A DNA stretch of 64,000 nt from Pedobacter steynii (GTDB lineage Bacteria; Bacteroidota; Bacteroidia; Sphingobacteriales; Sphingobacteriaceae), in NCBI RefSeq assembly GCF_900103665.1, contig NZ_FNGY01000007.1, forward strand, positions 62,001 to 126,000, in the 5' to 3' direction. Below the pieces are notes generated by a model. The model saw only the letters and a program-made list of their open reading frames with translations, made no database searches and was not told the DNA's origin. Position 1 is the first letter of the stretch. Each line of letters starts with the position of its first letter. The position numbers and the translations under genes are program-made. This document shows, piece after piece, positions 17,693 to 27,400 of this stretch.

Positions 17693-17886
17693 GTGGAGAC
17701 CCGCTTGAAAGCCTGTTAAAGGCGGGTAAGCAACGCGTAAAAACCGGGGTTAAAACAAGAGATTCTGCAAGCAGATATCACCATGCCCTGACGAGTCAGG
17801 AATGACATCAAAACATTAGATACATTCCTCTCCTAAAGACAAAAATATGCTATATGATTTTTAAATTTCTTTTCTGATCTTAGCAT

Positions 17887-19872
17887 ATGCAGCTATCACC
17901 AGAGACCACACCTCAAACACTTCAACAATCCTATTTTGATGGCGACGGTGAAATGGCGGCGCTTACCCGTTCCTACGATTGGTCTAACACCGTGTTGGGT
18001 CCTCCGGAACATTGGTCTCAAAGCCTGCTAACAACAGTCAGCATTATGCTAAAATCCCGCTTTCCTATGTTTTTATGGTGGGGAACCGAATTGATCCAGT
18101 TTTATAATGATGCTTATCGCCCAAGTCTGGGCAATGAGGGCAAACATCCAAAAGCACTGGGCCAGTATGGCGAAGAATGCTGGCCGGAGATCTGGCCGGT
18201 CATTAAACCTTTAATCGATCAGGTCCTTTCCGGTGGAGCATCTACCTGGAGCGAGGACCAGCTCATTCCTATTTATCGCAACAACCGTCTGGAGGATGTT
18301 TACTGGACTTTTAGCTACAGTAAAGTTAATGATGGCCCCGGTAAACCCGGCGGCGTTCTGGTGATCTGTTCGGAAACTACCGAAAAGGTGAATACTTTGC
18401 ATAAAATGGAGAAGACCGTCACTGAGCTTGCAGAAAGTGAATCCAGGTTGAGATACATGTTAGCCGATGCGCCGGTAGCGATCGCGCTATTTTCCGGAAA
18501 AGAACTTTTGATTGAAGCGGCCAACAAAAAGATCCTGGAAGTTTGGGGCAAGACCGAAGAGGTGATCGGAAAACCGCTCCATCTTGCGATCCCCGAATTA
18601 AAAGAGCAGCCATTCCTTCAGATCCTGAACGAAGTATTCACCACAGGAAAACCATTTTACGGAAATGAAGTCAAAGCCTTCCTGGAGCAAAACCATAAAC
18701 TGGAAGAGGTCTATTCTAATTTTGTATATCAACCCTTAAAAAATGCAGATGGGGAAACGACCGGAATTGTGCTCGTGGCCAATATCATCACGGAACAGGT
18801 CGTTACCAGAAAAAAAGTAGAACAGGCAGAAGAAATGCTGCGCTTATCTATCGAGGCAGCTAATGTGGGCACCTGGTATATGGATGTAAACACAAGAGAT
18901 TTTATTGCCTCTTCCAGGATGAAGGAGTTGTATGGATATTATCCTCATGAAGAAGTTTCTTACGATGCGGTGATCAATCAGATTCCTGAAGAATACAGAA
19001 ACAAGGTCAGGCTTGCAGTAGAACAGGCAATTGCAAGTGGGGAAAGTTATAGCATTGAGCATCCCGTTACCGGATATCATGACCAGACACAGAGATGGGT
19101 CAGGGCGCTGGGAAAACTATATCCCAAAACTGCTGGTCATACGGCTCATTTTTCAGGTTTGACACTGGACATCACCGAGCAAAAGCGCGATGAAATGCGC
19201 AAAAACGACTTTATAGGCATGGTTAGTCATGAGCTGAAAACACCGCTGACTTCCCTGAACGGTTACTTGCAGCTCCTGATCGCGAGAACGAAGAAAACGG
19301 AAGATACTTTCATTTCTACTTCTTTGGAAAAGGCTCATGTACAGGTAAAAAAGATGAGTACGATGATCAACGGCTTCCTGAATATCTCCCGCCTGGAATC
19401 AGGAAAGATCCACCTGGACATGGAGGTTTTCGATCTGGACCAGCTGATCATGGAAATTATTGAAGAGACAAAACCCACCTTACAACACCAGACCCTGACT
19501 TTGTCCCCATGTATTCCGGTCAGTATTTATGCAGACCGGGAAAAGATCGGGTCTGTCATTTCCAATTTATTAAGCAATGCCATCAAGTATTCGCCTAAAG
19601 GCAAAAAAATCGAGGTCAGCGCTCAGGTTTCCGAAGGTATCGTGGAAGTAAGTGTAAAAGATGAAGGAATGGGGATTAAACCACAGGCCATTGAGAAGCT
19701 GTTTGAACGTTTCTACAGGGTAGAAACCAAGCACACACAAAATATTTCAGGTTTTGGAATCGGCCTGTACCTTTGTGCCGAGATTTTGCTGCATCATGGC
19801 GGCAAAATATGGGTGGAGAGTGAAATCGGTGTAGGCTCAACTTTTTACTTTAGTCTTCCGCTGGCCCCTTAA
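17887..19872 (+). CDS. Soluble PAS-domain sensor histidine kinase
   Basis: A 661-residue cytoplasmic hybrid of sensing and kinase modules, without transmembrane helices. An N-terminal PAS-like domain starts with the recurrent SYDWSNTVLGPPEHWSQSL motif (residues 29-47), a second PAS covers about 185-310 and a third PAC-type PAS about 315-432. The dimerisation helix has H448 in the MVSHELKTPLTSLNGY H-box, followed by the ATPase domain with NLLSNAIKYSPKG (N-box), DEGMGI (G1) and GFGIGLYLCAEI (G2). No receiver domain is fused and no response regulator gene is adjacent, so it is an orphan kinase. Its signal is unknown. Confidence 0.93.
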   Translation: MQLSPETTPQTLQQSYFDGDGEMAALTRSYDWSNTVLGPPEHWSQSLLTTVSIMLKSRFPMFLWWGTELIQFYNDAYRPSLGNEGKHPKALGQYGEECWPEIWPVIKPLIDQVLSGGASTWSEDQLIPIYRNNRLEDVYWTFSYSKVNDGPGKPGGVLVICSETTEKVNTLHKMEKTVTELAESESRLRYMLADAPVAIALFSGKELLIEAANKKILEVWGKTEEVIGKPLHLAIPELKEQPFLQILNEVFTTGKPFYGNEVKAFLEQNHKLEEVYSNFVYQPLKNADGETTGIVLVANIITEQVVTRKKVEQAEEMLRLSIEAANVGTWYMDVNTRDFIASSRMKELYGYYPHEEVSYDAVINQIPEEYRNKVRLAVEQAIASGESYSIEHPVTGYHDQTQRWVRALGKLYPKTAGHTAHFSGLTLDITEQKRDEMRKNDFIGMVSHELKTPLTSLNGYLQLLIARTKKTEDTFISTSLEKAHVQVKKMSTMINGFLNISRLESGKIHLDMEVFDLDQLIMEIIEETKPTLQHQTLTLSPCIPVSIYADREKIGSVISNLLSNAIKYSPKGKKIEVSAQVSEGIVEVSVKDEGMGIKPQAIEKLFERFYRVETKHTQNISGFGIGLYLCAEILLHHGGKIWVESEIGVGSTFYFSLPLAP

Positions 19873-19895
19873 TCCACTCTCCTGCCCTTATTAAA

Positions 19896-20426
19896 TTATG
19901 GATTTACTTTAAATTCCACACGACGGTTTAAAGTTTTACCCTCTTCCGTGGTATTCGGTGTAACCGGTTTTGTAGCACCAAAGCCTTTGATCAACAGGTT
20001 TCCACCATTAATACCAGCGTTTACCAGGTAAGATTTCACAGAGTTTGCCCTATCCACAGATAAAGACATGTTGTGCTCCGGTGTACCTTCAGCAGAAGAA
20101 TGACCATTTAGGGTCAGCTTTACTCCTGGTTCTTTTTTCATTTCTCTTACCACCTGATCCAGAATTTCAAATGAAGCGGTTTTCAGAACGTCGGAGTTAA
20201 ACTCAAACTGGACATTGCTGAAATTAAAGCTTGCTTTTTCTTCAGGAACCGGAGCAGCTTTCTCTTCTACAGGCGGTTTTTCAGGTTGTTTTTCTACTAC
20301 GGGAGGAGCTTTTGTCTCTACCGGAGGTGTAGGCTTTGCGACTAATTTCTTCGTTTTACAAGCCTGCATCGAAAGGGTCAATAGCCCTATCGCGACGATC
20401 AGTGTACGGGTTCTTAGGATTTTCAT
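19896..20426 (-). CDS. OmpA-family peptidoglycan-associated lipoprotein
   Basis: A 176-residue lipoprotein with a lipobox ending at C23 (LSMQAC), a proline/glutamate-rich linker (about 30-65) and a C-terminal OmpA domain (about 70-176). The domain shows FEFNSDVL, NGHSSAEGTPEHNMSLSVDRANSVKSYL, the GFGATKP segment and ending NRRVEFKV, including the conserved Asp and Arg that hold diaminopimelate. It should tether the outer membrane to peptidoglycan. It is convergent with the histidine kinase gene, with only 23 bases between stops and no obvious terminator. Confidence 0.92.
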   Translation of the reverse strand: MKILRTRTLIVAIGLLTLSMQACKTKKLVAKPTPPVETKAPPVVEKQPEKPPVEEKAAPVPEEKASFNFSNVQFEFNSDVLKTASFEILDQVVREMKKEPGVKLTLNGHSSAEGTPEHNMSLSVDRANSVKSYLVNAGINGGNLLIKGFGATKPVTPNTTEEGKTLNRRVEFKVNP

Positions 20427-20525
20427 TTATGTTTTTGTGTTTGTTAAAAATAGAAATTTTTATCAGATGATTAAACATTAAAACGGATTAGTTACGAGAA
20501 TAGTGTCAGCCGCAATAAAAGGCAT

Positions 20526-21440
20526 TCAATGCTGAGTGGCCAAATTCTTTGAACGCCCTCTAAGAATTCCTGTCGAAATGCCGAAACGGAGATAGGCATA
20601 TTTATTCTTGTAATAGATGTTATAGGGATCTTCTCCATAGTAACCTGCAGCAGCCATGAGAAAGACATTGTCCATAAAAGGAAAGCTGTAATGAAAGGAG
20701 GCTTCCACATTTAATCTTTTTTTAATTGCCCCAAAGGGATATGCTGTCATCTTGTTCAGGGCATAACTTACGCCTGTATTCAAGCGCCAAACCTCTTTTA
20801 AGGGATGGTAACCGCGCAAAGAAAAATTGTAGATCAACCTGGTAAACCCGTAATCATCGTTAAGGATATGTTCATAATGAAACCATTTGTGCCATTCAAA
20901 TGCGATTTCATGATTTAAAGTCATGTCGAGATGATCGTTTATTGCAGGGATGGTATTGCCGATGTTATAGCTGATCAGGAGGGCATTGGTGCTGAAATTT
21001 CCGGTCTTGGTGTTCACACTGCCATCCGGATTTAATGCTCCGTCGTCTTGTCCGTTAGAATGGTGCTGAAACCTCAATGTGGCGTATTGATAATCCGCCA
21101 CCCGGCGGTTTAGGCGAAAATAAAAAATTCCGCCAAGCCGGAAACTGGGGGTCCTGACACCTGAAGACTGCTCTGCCCTGACACGTACCATAAAATCAGG
21201 CTGCACGGCAAAAGCGACAGGCAATTCAGGGCTCGCCAGTAACATATAAGTAGAAGTTAACCTTCCGTTGATGATGTATTTATCAGGCGCCCCAATCTCC
21301 CCTTTCGGGGCCATGTAGGAAAGATCAGAGTTTTCTTTATACAGCTGGATAAAATTGACATTGGCTTGCGGTCTGGGTTGTGCAATAGCCATAGCTGTAC
21401 TTAACCTATAAATCAGCGTCAGCAAACACCCGATTTTCAT
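20526..21440 (-). CDS. Outer-membrane beta-barrel protein with a phospholipase A1 (OMPLA)-like HxSNG motif
   Basis: A 304-residue protein with an N-terminal signal peptide (about residues 1-20) and amphipathic strands through the rest, as in outer-membrane barrels. Residues 126-130 read HHSNG within a strand (LRFQHHSNGQDDG). This matches the H-x-S-N-G active-site motif of outer-membrane phospholipase A (His and Ser of the catalytic triad, H126 and S128). A candidate Asn follows in the next strand (GNFSTNALLIS). Family membership is inferred from this motif plus barrel size; overall similarity cannot be checked here. It is upstream of the OmpA lipoprotein on the same strand, 99 bases apart. 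Confidence 0.6.
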   Translation of the reverse strand: MKIGCLLTLIYRLSTAMAIAQPRPQANVNFIQLYKENSDLSYMAPKGEIGAPDKYIINGRLTSTYMLLASPELPVAFAVQPDFMVRVRAEQSSGVRTPSFRLGGIFYFRLNRRVADYQYATLRFQHHSNGQDDGALNPDGSVNTKTGNFSTNALLISYNIGNTIPAINDHLDMTLNHEIAFEWHKWFHYEHILNDDYGFTRLIYNFSLRGYHPLKEVWRLNTGVSYALNKMTAYPFGAIKKRLNVEASFHYSFPFMDNVFLMAAAGYYGEDPYNIYYKNKYAYLRFGISTGILRGRSKNLATQH

Positions 21441-21502
21441 GACAGATTTTTATAGACATTAACGTATTCAGGTACCTAAAGGTTTTCCTGTTTTAATTAA
21501 AA

Positions 21503-21540
21503 GGCTTCTTTTCAAAGAAATCACCCGATGAAAAGAAGCC
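21503..21540 (-). terminator. Terminator of the SusCD-phosphatase operon
   Basis: Perfect 11-bp stem GGCTTCTTTTC / GAAAAGAAGCC with a 16-base loop, 15 bases after the phosphatase stop on the minus strand, followed by TTTTAATT on that strand. Confidence 0.75.
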
Positions 21541-21554
21541 TGTTATCTAACCAA

Positions 21555-22835
21555 CTATCGCTTTATTGCTTCCGGATTCAGCTCTGTAAACACAGCCGCT
21601 TCCGCTCTGCTTTTTTTCTTCAGGGAGAACGCATCAAACAGTTCGCCTGAAGTCTTATAGGCTTCAAATTTAAGATCTTGTCCGTTTACACGAATGATCT
21701 GAAACAATTGCGTGTTTTCCAAAGAAACATTCATCCATTTAGCGCCGTCCACTTTATACATTTTCGGGCCTGCTACAGAAACCAGATATACGGGGCCACC
21801 GGCCTCTCTTCCGGAAAGCCCACGTGGCAGATTTTGTCCGCGGCTATAGGTATGGTCATGCCCCTGAAGCACCAGGTCTACATGATAGCGGTCAAACAAG
21901 GGTTTGAACCGTTCTCTGAATTCTTTATTGTCCCTGCTCTTGGCGGTAGAAAAAATAGGATGATGGAAAGTGATCACCGTCCATAGGTTCCGGTTTTCCT
22001 GCAACACCTTCTCCAGCCATTCGTACTGAACTTTTGCAGAAGACTCATCAAGGATGATCATTTGCGAATCCAGTGAGATCACCCTCATGCCCTGATAATC
22101 TATATAATAAACAGATTCTTTCAAGCCTTCCGGCCCATTATCCGGCAGGGTATACTGCGCTCCCCAATGCGGATCAAGCGTCAATACCTTTTTTTCATCC
22201 CTAAAATATTCGTGGTTCCCCGGGGAAGGAAGGCTTGGAATCATGCCATTGATAAATCCACCTCCATAATGCCACTCTCCCCATTCCTTATCATTATTGG
22301 AACGATTGATCAGGTCTCCGGTATGAATGATAAAACGGGCGTCCGGCTGATGGGAAAAAGCTTTACGGATTACTCTTGACCATTTCGACCTGATGTCATT
22401 CTGGGCATCTCCAAGATAGATAAAAGAAAAGGGGGCCGCCTTTTCGGAAGCCGTCGTAAACTGAAACCATTCGCTCCAGGATTCCCCCGCACCTACCCGG
22501 TAAGCATATACCGTATTGGGTTTCAAGTTTTGAAAGGTCAGGTGGTGGTAATTGGCAGTAAGATATGCACCACCTCTTAAAGGACGCGTTTCTGCATCAT
22601 AACTGGCAATTTCGGTCTCCAATGCCGGACTGGAATCTTCTGCTTTGATCTGCGCTTTAGCAGCGGTGACCGTAGTATCTGTCCTCCAGGTTACGGTTTG
22701 ACTATTTGAGGGGTTTGCCGTCCAGGTCAGGATTACACGGTCAGGATATGGAAGTGGCGCATAATCCTGCGCTGTTGCCTGAAAAACTGCACCCATTAAC
22801 AATAGGAAGAACAGTTGTATTTTATTTTGTACCAT
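21555..22835 (-). CDS. Secreted purple acid phosphatase-like metallophosphoesterase
   Basis: A 426-residue exported enzyme. After a signal peptide comes a fibronectin-like N-terminal domain (about 25-125: PDRVILTWTANPSNSQTVTWRTDT, a typical purple acid phosphatase entry) and then the metallophosphoesterase domain with YLGDAQND, HTGDLINRS, PSPGNHEYF, TFHHPIFS and LQGHDHTYSRG. These supply the Asp, Tyr-equivalent, Asn and His ligands of a dinuclear centre. The start is placed at the ATG at 22835, directly before the signal peptide; an in-frame ATG 14 codons upstream is possible. It is the last gene of an ECF/FecR/SusC/SusD operon, 66 bases after susD, so it probably releases phosphate from the imported or bound ligand. 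Confidence 0.88.
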   Translation of the reverse strand: MVQNKIQLFFLLLMGAVFQATAQDYAPLPYPDRVILTWTANPSNSQTVTWRTDTTVTAAKAQIKAEDSSPALETEIASYDAETRPLRGGAYLTANYHHLTFQNLKPNTVYAYRVGAGESWSEWFQFTTASEKAAPFSFIYLGDAQNDIRSKWSRVIRKAFSHQPDARFIIHTGDLINRSNNDKEWGEWHYGGGFINGMIPSLPSPGNHEYFRDEKKVLTLDPHWGAQYTLPDNGPEGLKESVYYIDYQGMRVISLDSQMIILDESSAKVQYEWLEKVLQENRNLWTVITFHHPIFSTAKSRDNKEFRERFKPLFDRYHVDLVLQGHDHTYSRGQNLPRGLSGREAGGPVYLVSVAGPKMYKVDGAKWMNVSLENTQLFQIIRVNGQDLKFEAYKTSGELFDAFSLKKKSRAEAAVFTELNPEAIKR

Positions 22836-22901
22836 TTGTAGCGAATAGAATTTGAAAGAATTGAGTTTATAAAGCATTGGGTTTATAAAGCATTGTTGGG
22901 T

Positions 22902-24389
22902 TTATTTTAAATACCACATCAGGGTATATTCCTGATCTGCGCCAAATACGCCAATGGCTTTTTGGTAATTTGCGTTGTTCTTTGCACTCTCAGAATCGGG
23001 AAAGACATAACGTTTGGGAATGCCCCGGCCTGCCGCCAATGGCCCAGTCACAAATGCAGGAAACCCGGTACGGCGTTGGTCAAACCAGCCCTCAGCCCCT
23101 TTAAACAACATGGCCAACCATTTTTGGGTCATCACTTGCTCCAGCGTACCATCATATTTTACGATGTTCTGATCATAATAACCAGAGCTCAATGCGGTAG
23201 CTTCCACACCGTAAGTCCCCATAGATTCTTTAATCCCTTTATAATACATCGACGAGGCAGACTCACCCGGAACGGTGATTTTGCCCTGCTGCATGGCTTC
23301 CGCCAGGATAAAACACAATTCGGTATAAGTGATGAGGCTTGCTTTCAATGCAGGATTACTTGTCCCGCCGTTTTTCCTGAAAAAAGAAGCAGAGAAAACA
23401 GACTGATGATCCTCCCCTCCATTGTAAGCCGAAGGTGCATCAATCGCATGTGGAACGCCCACATATTTATTGAAATCAACAGTAGATCCCACCGTACTTT
23501 TTACCGGCTCGATCCAAATGCCCAGACGTGGGTCCTTGCGGACAATCAGGCGATCCACCAGCTCCTTACTTGCTTTGGTTTTCAGGTAGTCAAAATCGAT
23601 CATTGCCAGCGGACCTCCCGGCCAGCTATAGGCGGCAAGGTTCCCCAGGTAGGCGATTTCGGCATTATCAGCAGAACTTTCAAACACCGGAAAACCAGTT
23701 TTATCGTTCAGGATCTGTTGCATTTCAGTAAATGCAGGAGCATAAGCCTTAGCAATGCGCAACAACATCCTCAACCGCAGCGTATTGGCAAATTTCCGCC
23801 ATTGCAAAGCTTTCCCTTTGTACAATACATCGCCTTTGGCATTGATTTCGGTAGTCACACCCTTCAATAGCTCATTCGCTTCGGCCAGCTCTTTTAACAG
23901 GTCAGGATAGATATTTTGCTGACGGTCGTATTCGGGATAAATGATATTTTCTTCCTTTGACTTTAATGCCTGAGTATAAGGAATGTCACCGTAAAGGTCA
24001 CTGAGATAGGCAAAATTAAAGGCCTTCATGATTTTCCCTATGGCGATGTATTGGTTTTCATTTCTCAATGCTGCAGTTTCCATAAAGGTCTTGTTGACGG
24101 CCAGACGCTGATAAACATCATCCCAGCCCACTGGTCCCCAGGCAAAAAGGTCGTAACCCGTATTGCGGACCAGGGAAAGGTATCGCCCTGCAGATGCCGG
24201 ACGTCTCGAAACCGCATTTTCCTGATAGGCATAGGCGGTAGACAACAAAACATCCGACATTAAAAATTCTGTATTCGTGATTTCCGGTGAATTCGGATTC
24301 GTATTGATCTCTTTAAAATCCTTGGTACAGGAGCTGAATATCATCAGTCCTGCCAACAGTACCGGGATCGGGTTATAGTTAAATTTCAT
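22902..24389 (-). CDS. SusD/RagB-like surface lipoprotein
   Basis: A 495-residue outer-membrane lipoprotein that caps the SusC-type transporter and captures substrate. The lipobox ends at C21 (LMIFSSC), followed by TKDFKEINTNPNSPEI, the usual start of the SusD-like group 2 family. Tetratricopeptide-like helices appear throughout (for example QYIAIGKIMKAFNFAYLSDLYGDIPYTQAL), and the C-terminus QEYTLMWYLK is typical. It lies 11 bases downstream of susC and upstream of the phosphatase gene in the same operon. Confidence 0.93.
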   Translation of the reverse strand: MKFNYNPIPVLLAGLMIFSSCTKDFKEINTNPNSPEITNTEFLMSDVLLSTAYAYQENAVSRRPASAGRYLSLVRNTGYDLFAWGPVGWDDVYQRLAVNKTFMETAALRNENQYIAIGKIMKAFNFAYLSDLYGDIPYTQALKSKEENIIYPEYDRQQNIYPDLLKELAEANELLKGVTTEINAKGDVLYKGKALQWRKFANTLRLRMLLRIAKAYAPAFTEMQQILNDKTGFPVFESSADNAEIAYLGNLAAYSWPGGPLAMIDFDYLKTKASKELVDRLIVRKDPRLGIWIEPVKSTVGSTVDFNKYVGVPHAIDAPSAYNGGEDHQSVFSASFFRKNGGTSNPALKASLITYTELCFILAEAMQQGKITVPGESASSMYYKGIKESMGTYGVEATALSSGYYDQNIVKYDGTLEQVMTQKWLAMLFKGAEGWFDQRRTGFPAFVTGPLAAGRGIPKRYVFPDSESAKNNANYQKAIGVFGADQEYTLMWYLK

Positions 24390-24400
24390 CTTTCTTACTA

Positions 24401-27400
24401 TTAAAAATTACCAGTTAATTTAAGGCCATAAGAACGTGTTCCGGGTAAAGTCCAATGGCCTACCCCCTGTTTAAAGCCGTCGCTGATGCTCATCGTTGTC
24501 TCAGGATCATAGCCCAAACCATTCTTCGTCCAGGTATACAGGTTTCTGCCAATGAGAGAAACCGAGAGTTTACTCAATGGAAGTTTCTTCAGCAGCTTAT
24601 GGTTAAACACATAGGTCAGTGAAGCCTCACGAAGTTTGACGAAAGTTGCGGAATACGTTAAGCGCTCATAGTACTTATTATAGGTATTGTCGTAATAATC
24701 CGAAGCTGCAATGATCACGTTGTTCTCTTTATAGCTTCCATCCCCATTGGCGATGTATCCCGGAATGATCATCCCGTCGTTTCGTTTAATGCCCTGAGAA
24801 TCTGTCCATGGCAGACCACCCGTTTGTGCATCCCTGCCGGTAATCGTATTGTCTGTCAACCCTGCAGTGAGCAAACTTTTCACGACATAAGAATAAAAAT
24901 CACCTCCTTTTCTCCAGTCGACCAGCACATTGAGGCTTAGGTTTTTATAGGTAAACGTATTGTTTAGCCCTACCGTAAAATCAGGATTGTAATTCCCCAC
25001 CTTCACATATTCGGCGGTATTTCTGATGTAATGTCCGTTTTTATCGAGCAATGCGGCTCCGGCATAGGCACCATCCTTGATTTTGGTATAACTAGGGGTA
25101 TAAAAATCCCCGATTTTTGTTCCTTCTTTAATCAGGTAACGGATGTTATCGCCATCGGCGCTTCCCATAGAATACTCCGGAAGCCCATCCATCAGCGCAA
25201 TCACTTTGTTCTCATTTTTGCTGAAGTTGGCATTGATTTCCCATTTCAGTGCTCCGTTGAGCGGAGTTGCATTTAATCCGATTTCCCATCCGCTATTCTG
25301 GATGTTACCCGCGTTGATCAACCTGTTCGATGCGCCTGAGGCAATGGTTGTTGGAATATTGATGATCTGATTCCTCTTGTTCGTTTTATACCAGGTCAGC
25401 TCAATTCCGAAACGGTTAGAGAAAAAACGCAGGTCTGTCCCAAACTCATAAGAGGTGGCAATTTCTGGTTTAAGGAAGTTGTTCTTCAGGTTGAATTCTA
25501 TCGTTGCCCTTTTTACATCTCCCCAATCCTGATTAAAAGGAATGGTATTGTACAACTGGTAAGGATCCGTATCGCTACCTACCTGTGCCCAGTTGGCACG
25601 CAATTTTGCATAAGAAAGAACGCCAGACTTCAGCTTAAAAATATCCGTAAGGATGGCACTCATTGAAACGGAAGGATAGAAATAGGAATTGTTCTTTTCA
25701 GGCAGCGTACTCGACCAGTCGTTTCGTCCGCTGACATCCATAAAGACCATATCCCTGAAAGAAAGCTGTCCCAATCCATAAACACTATTGATCCTTTTGC
25801 GGGAATTGTACTGGGAATTACCGATCGTTCCTGCCTGGGCATTGCTAATGTTATACACCCCCGGAATACTCAGGCTTTCCGTTCTTTGTGCCGTACTGCG
25901 GCCAGTCTGGTTCATTTGGTTCGCTCCCGCGGAGAGGCCCAGAAACCAGTCGGAATTGATGTTTTTCTTATAGCTCAGGAGTATATCCGTATTCTGTTCT
26001 TTAAAATAGCTGTTGTCTACGGTATAAGCGCCGAACTTGAAACGCTTTGAGCTGAAAGGTCTTTTATTTTCATGCATTTCATTGTAAGTGTCCAGACTCG
26101 TCCTCAACATCAGGCTTAATTCTTTACTGAGGTCAACCGAAAGTTGCAGGTTTCCGGTCAGCCGGTCCCTGTCGTAAGCATTCAGGTGTTCGTAAGCTAC
26201 GAAATAAGGATTATCAGAATCGTCGACAGAAAACTGTTCCGTACCTTTCCTTCCGGGTTTCCAATAATTCTCCAGGTCCTTAAGGTTTATATTTGCAGGC
26301 ATAGAATAAACCAGCTGTGTTACGCTCTCCCGATAGGCCGCAGGGCGATTGTCGCTCTTATTTTTCACATAACCGATATTGGTACTGATCTTTACCTTTG
26401 GATGTAAAATATAGGTCGCGGCAAGATTGAGGTTATTCCGGCTGAGGTCTGTATTGGGAACAATCCCCTTATTCTCCAGATTGGTAAAAGACAATCTGTA
26501 ATTCCCATTGTCGTTCTTTCCGGTGATGGCGATATTATTGGTATAGGTGGAGCCTGTCCTGAAAAAATCTCTCGCATTGTCTTTATGCGATACCCAATCT
26601 GTAGGTACAGCTTTTCCGGCTGCATCCAATGGACTATTCCATTGCAGGTGTTTTGTTCCTGCATCTAAACGCGGTCCCCATGAAGCCATAGAAACGCCCG
26701 GATCATCGGTATATTCACCTCCGCCAAACTGGCTTTGAAAATGTGGAAATAACCAGGCCTGATCGTACATCGCATTGGAATTCACACTGATTCCTAATCC
26801 TTTTTTCTGACTTGAACCACTTTTGGTGGTGATGAGGACTACCCCACTTCCTGCGCGGCTTCCATATAATGCGGCCGCACTTGCCCCTTTCAGAACGGTC
26901 ACACTTTCAATATCATCAGGGCTTAAATCGGCTACCGGACTTCCATAATCCACAGAAGACCTTCCGGTGGTGGATGGTGTGCGAAGGGAACGCGCAACAG
27001 GAACCCCGTCTACTACGAACAACGGTTGGTTATCAGTAGCAATAGAGGATTGGCCTCTGATCGTAATCATTGCACTGGATCCGGGATCGGAGCCTGTACT
27101 CACCACATTTACACCGGCAATTTTTCCGGCCAGGGAATTGATCACATTGACTTCCTTCACGGTATTTACGTCAGAGCCTTTTACCACGGCAATGGAATAG
27201 CCTAAAGCTTTTTCTGAACGTTTGATTCCCAGTGCGGTAACCACCACCTCTGCAAGTCCGGTTTCATCAGGAATTAAACTTACATCGATCACATTGTTTT
27301 CCGCAATCGCTTGTTCCCTGCTCTGATAGCCCATCATTTTGAAGCGCAACCTGTTGCTTTTATCCGTTACATCCAGACGGTAATGCCCGCTCAAATCAGT

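Larger units (their letters stand above)
17507..17886. other. Gene-free 380-base region with repeats and REP-like inverted repeats
   Basis: After the terminator at 17539-17575 and the tandem 11-mers at 17649-17692 comes an imperfect hairpin at 17699-17727 (ACCCGC / GCGGGT) and a small perfect inverted repeat at 17787-17800 (CCTGAC, GA, GTCAGG) immediately followed by AATGACATC. Read on the other strand this is TGTCATT-CCTGACTCGTCAGG, which has the look of the REP-like intergenic repeats common in Bacteroidota genomes. No coding frame is convincing. Confidence 0.45.

Noticed and set aside
22962..23870. Plus-strand frame of 302 codons opposite the SusD gene
   Set aside because: Antisense to a clear SusD lipoprotein with lipobox; composition is His/Arg-rich as expected for a shadow frame.
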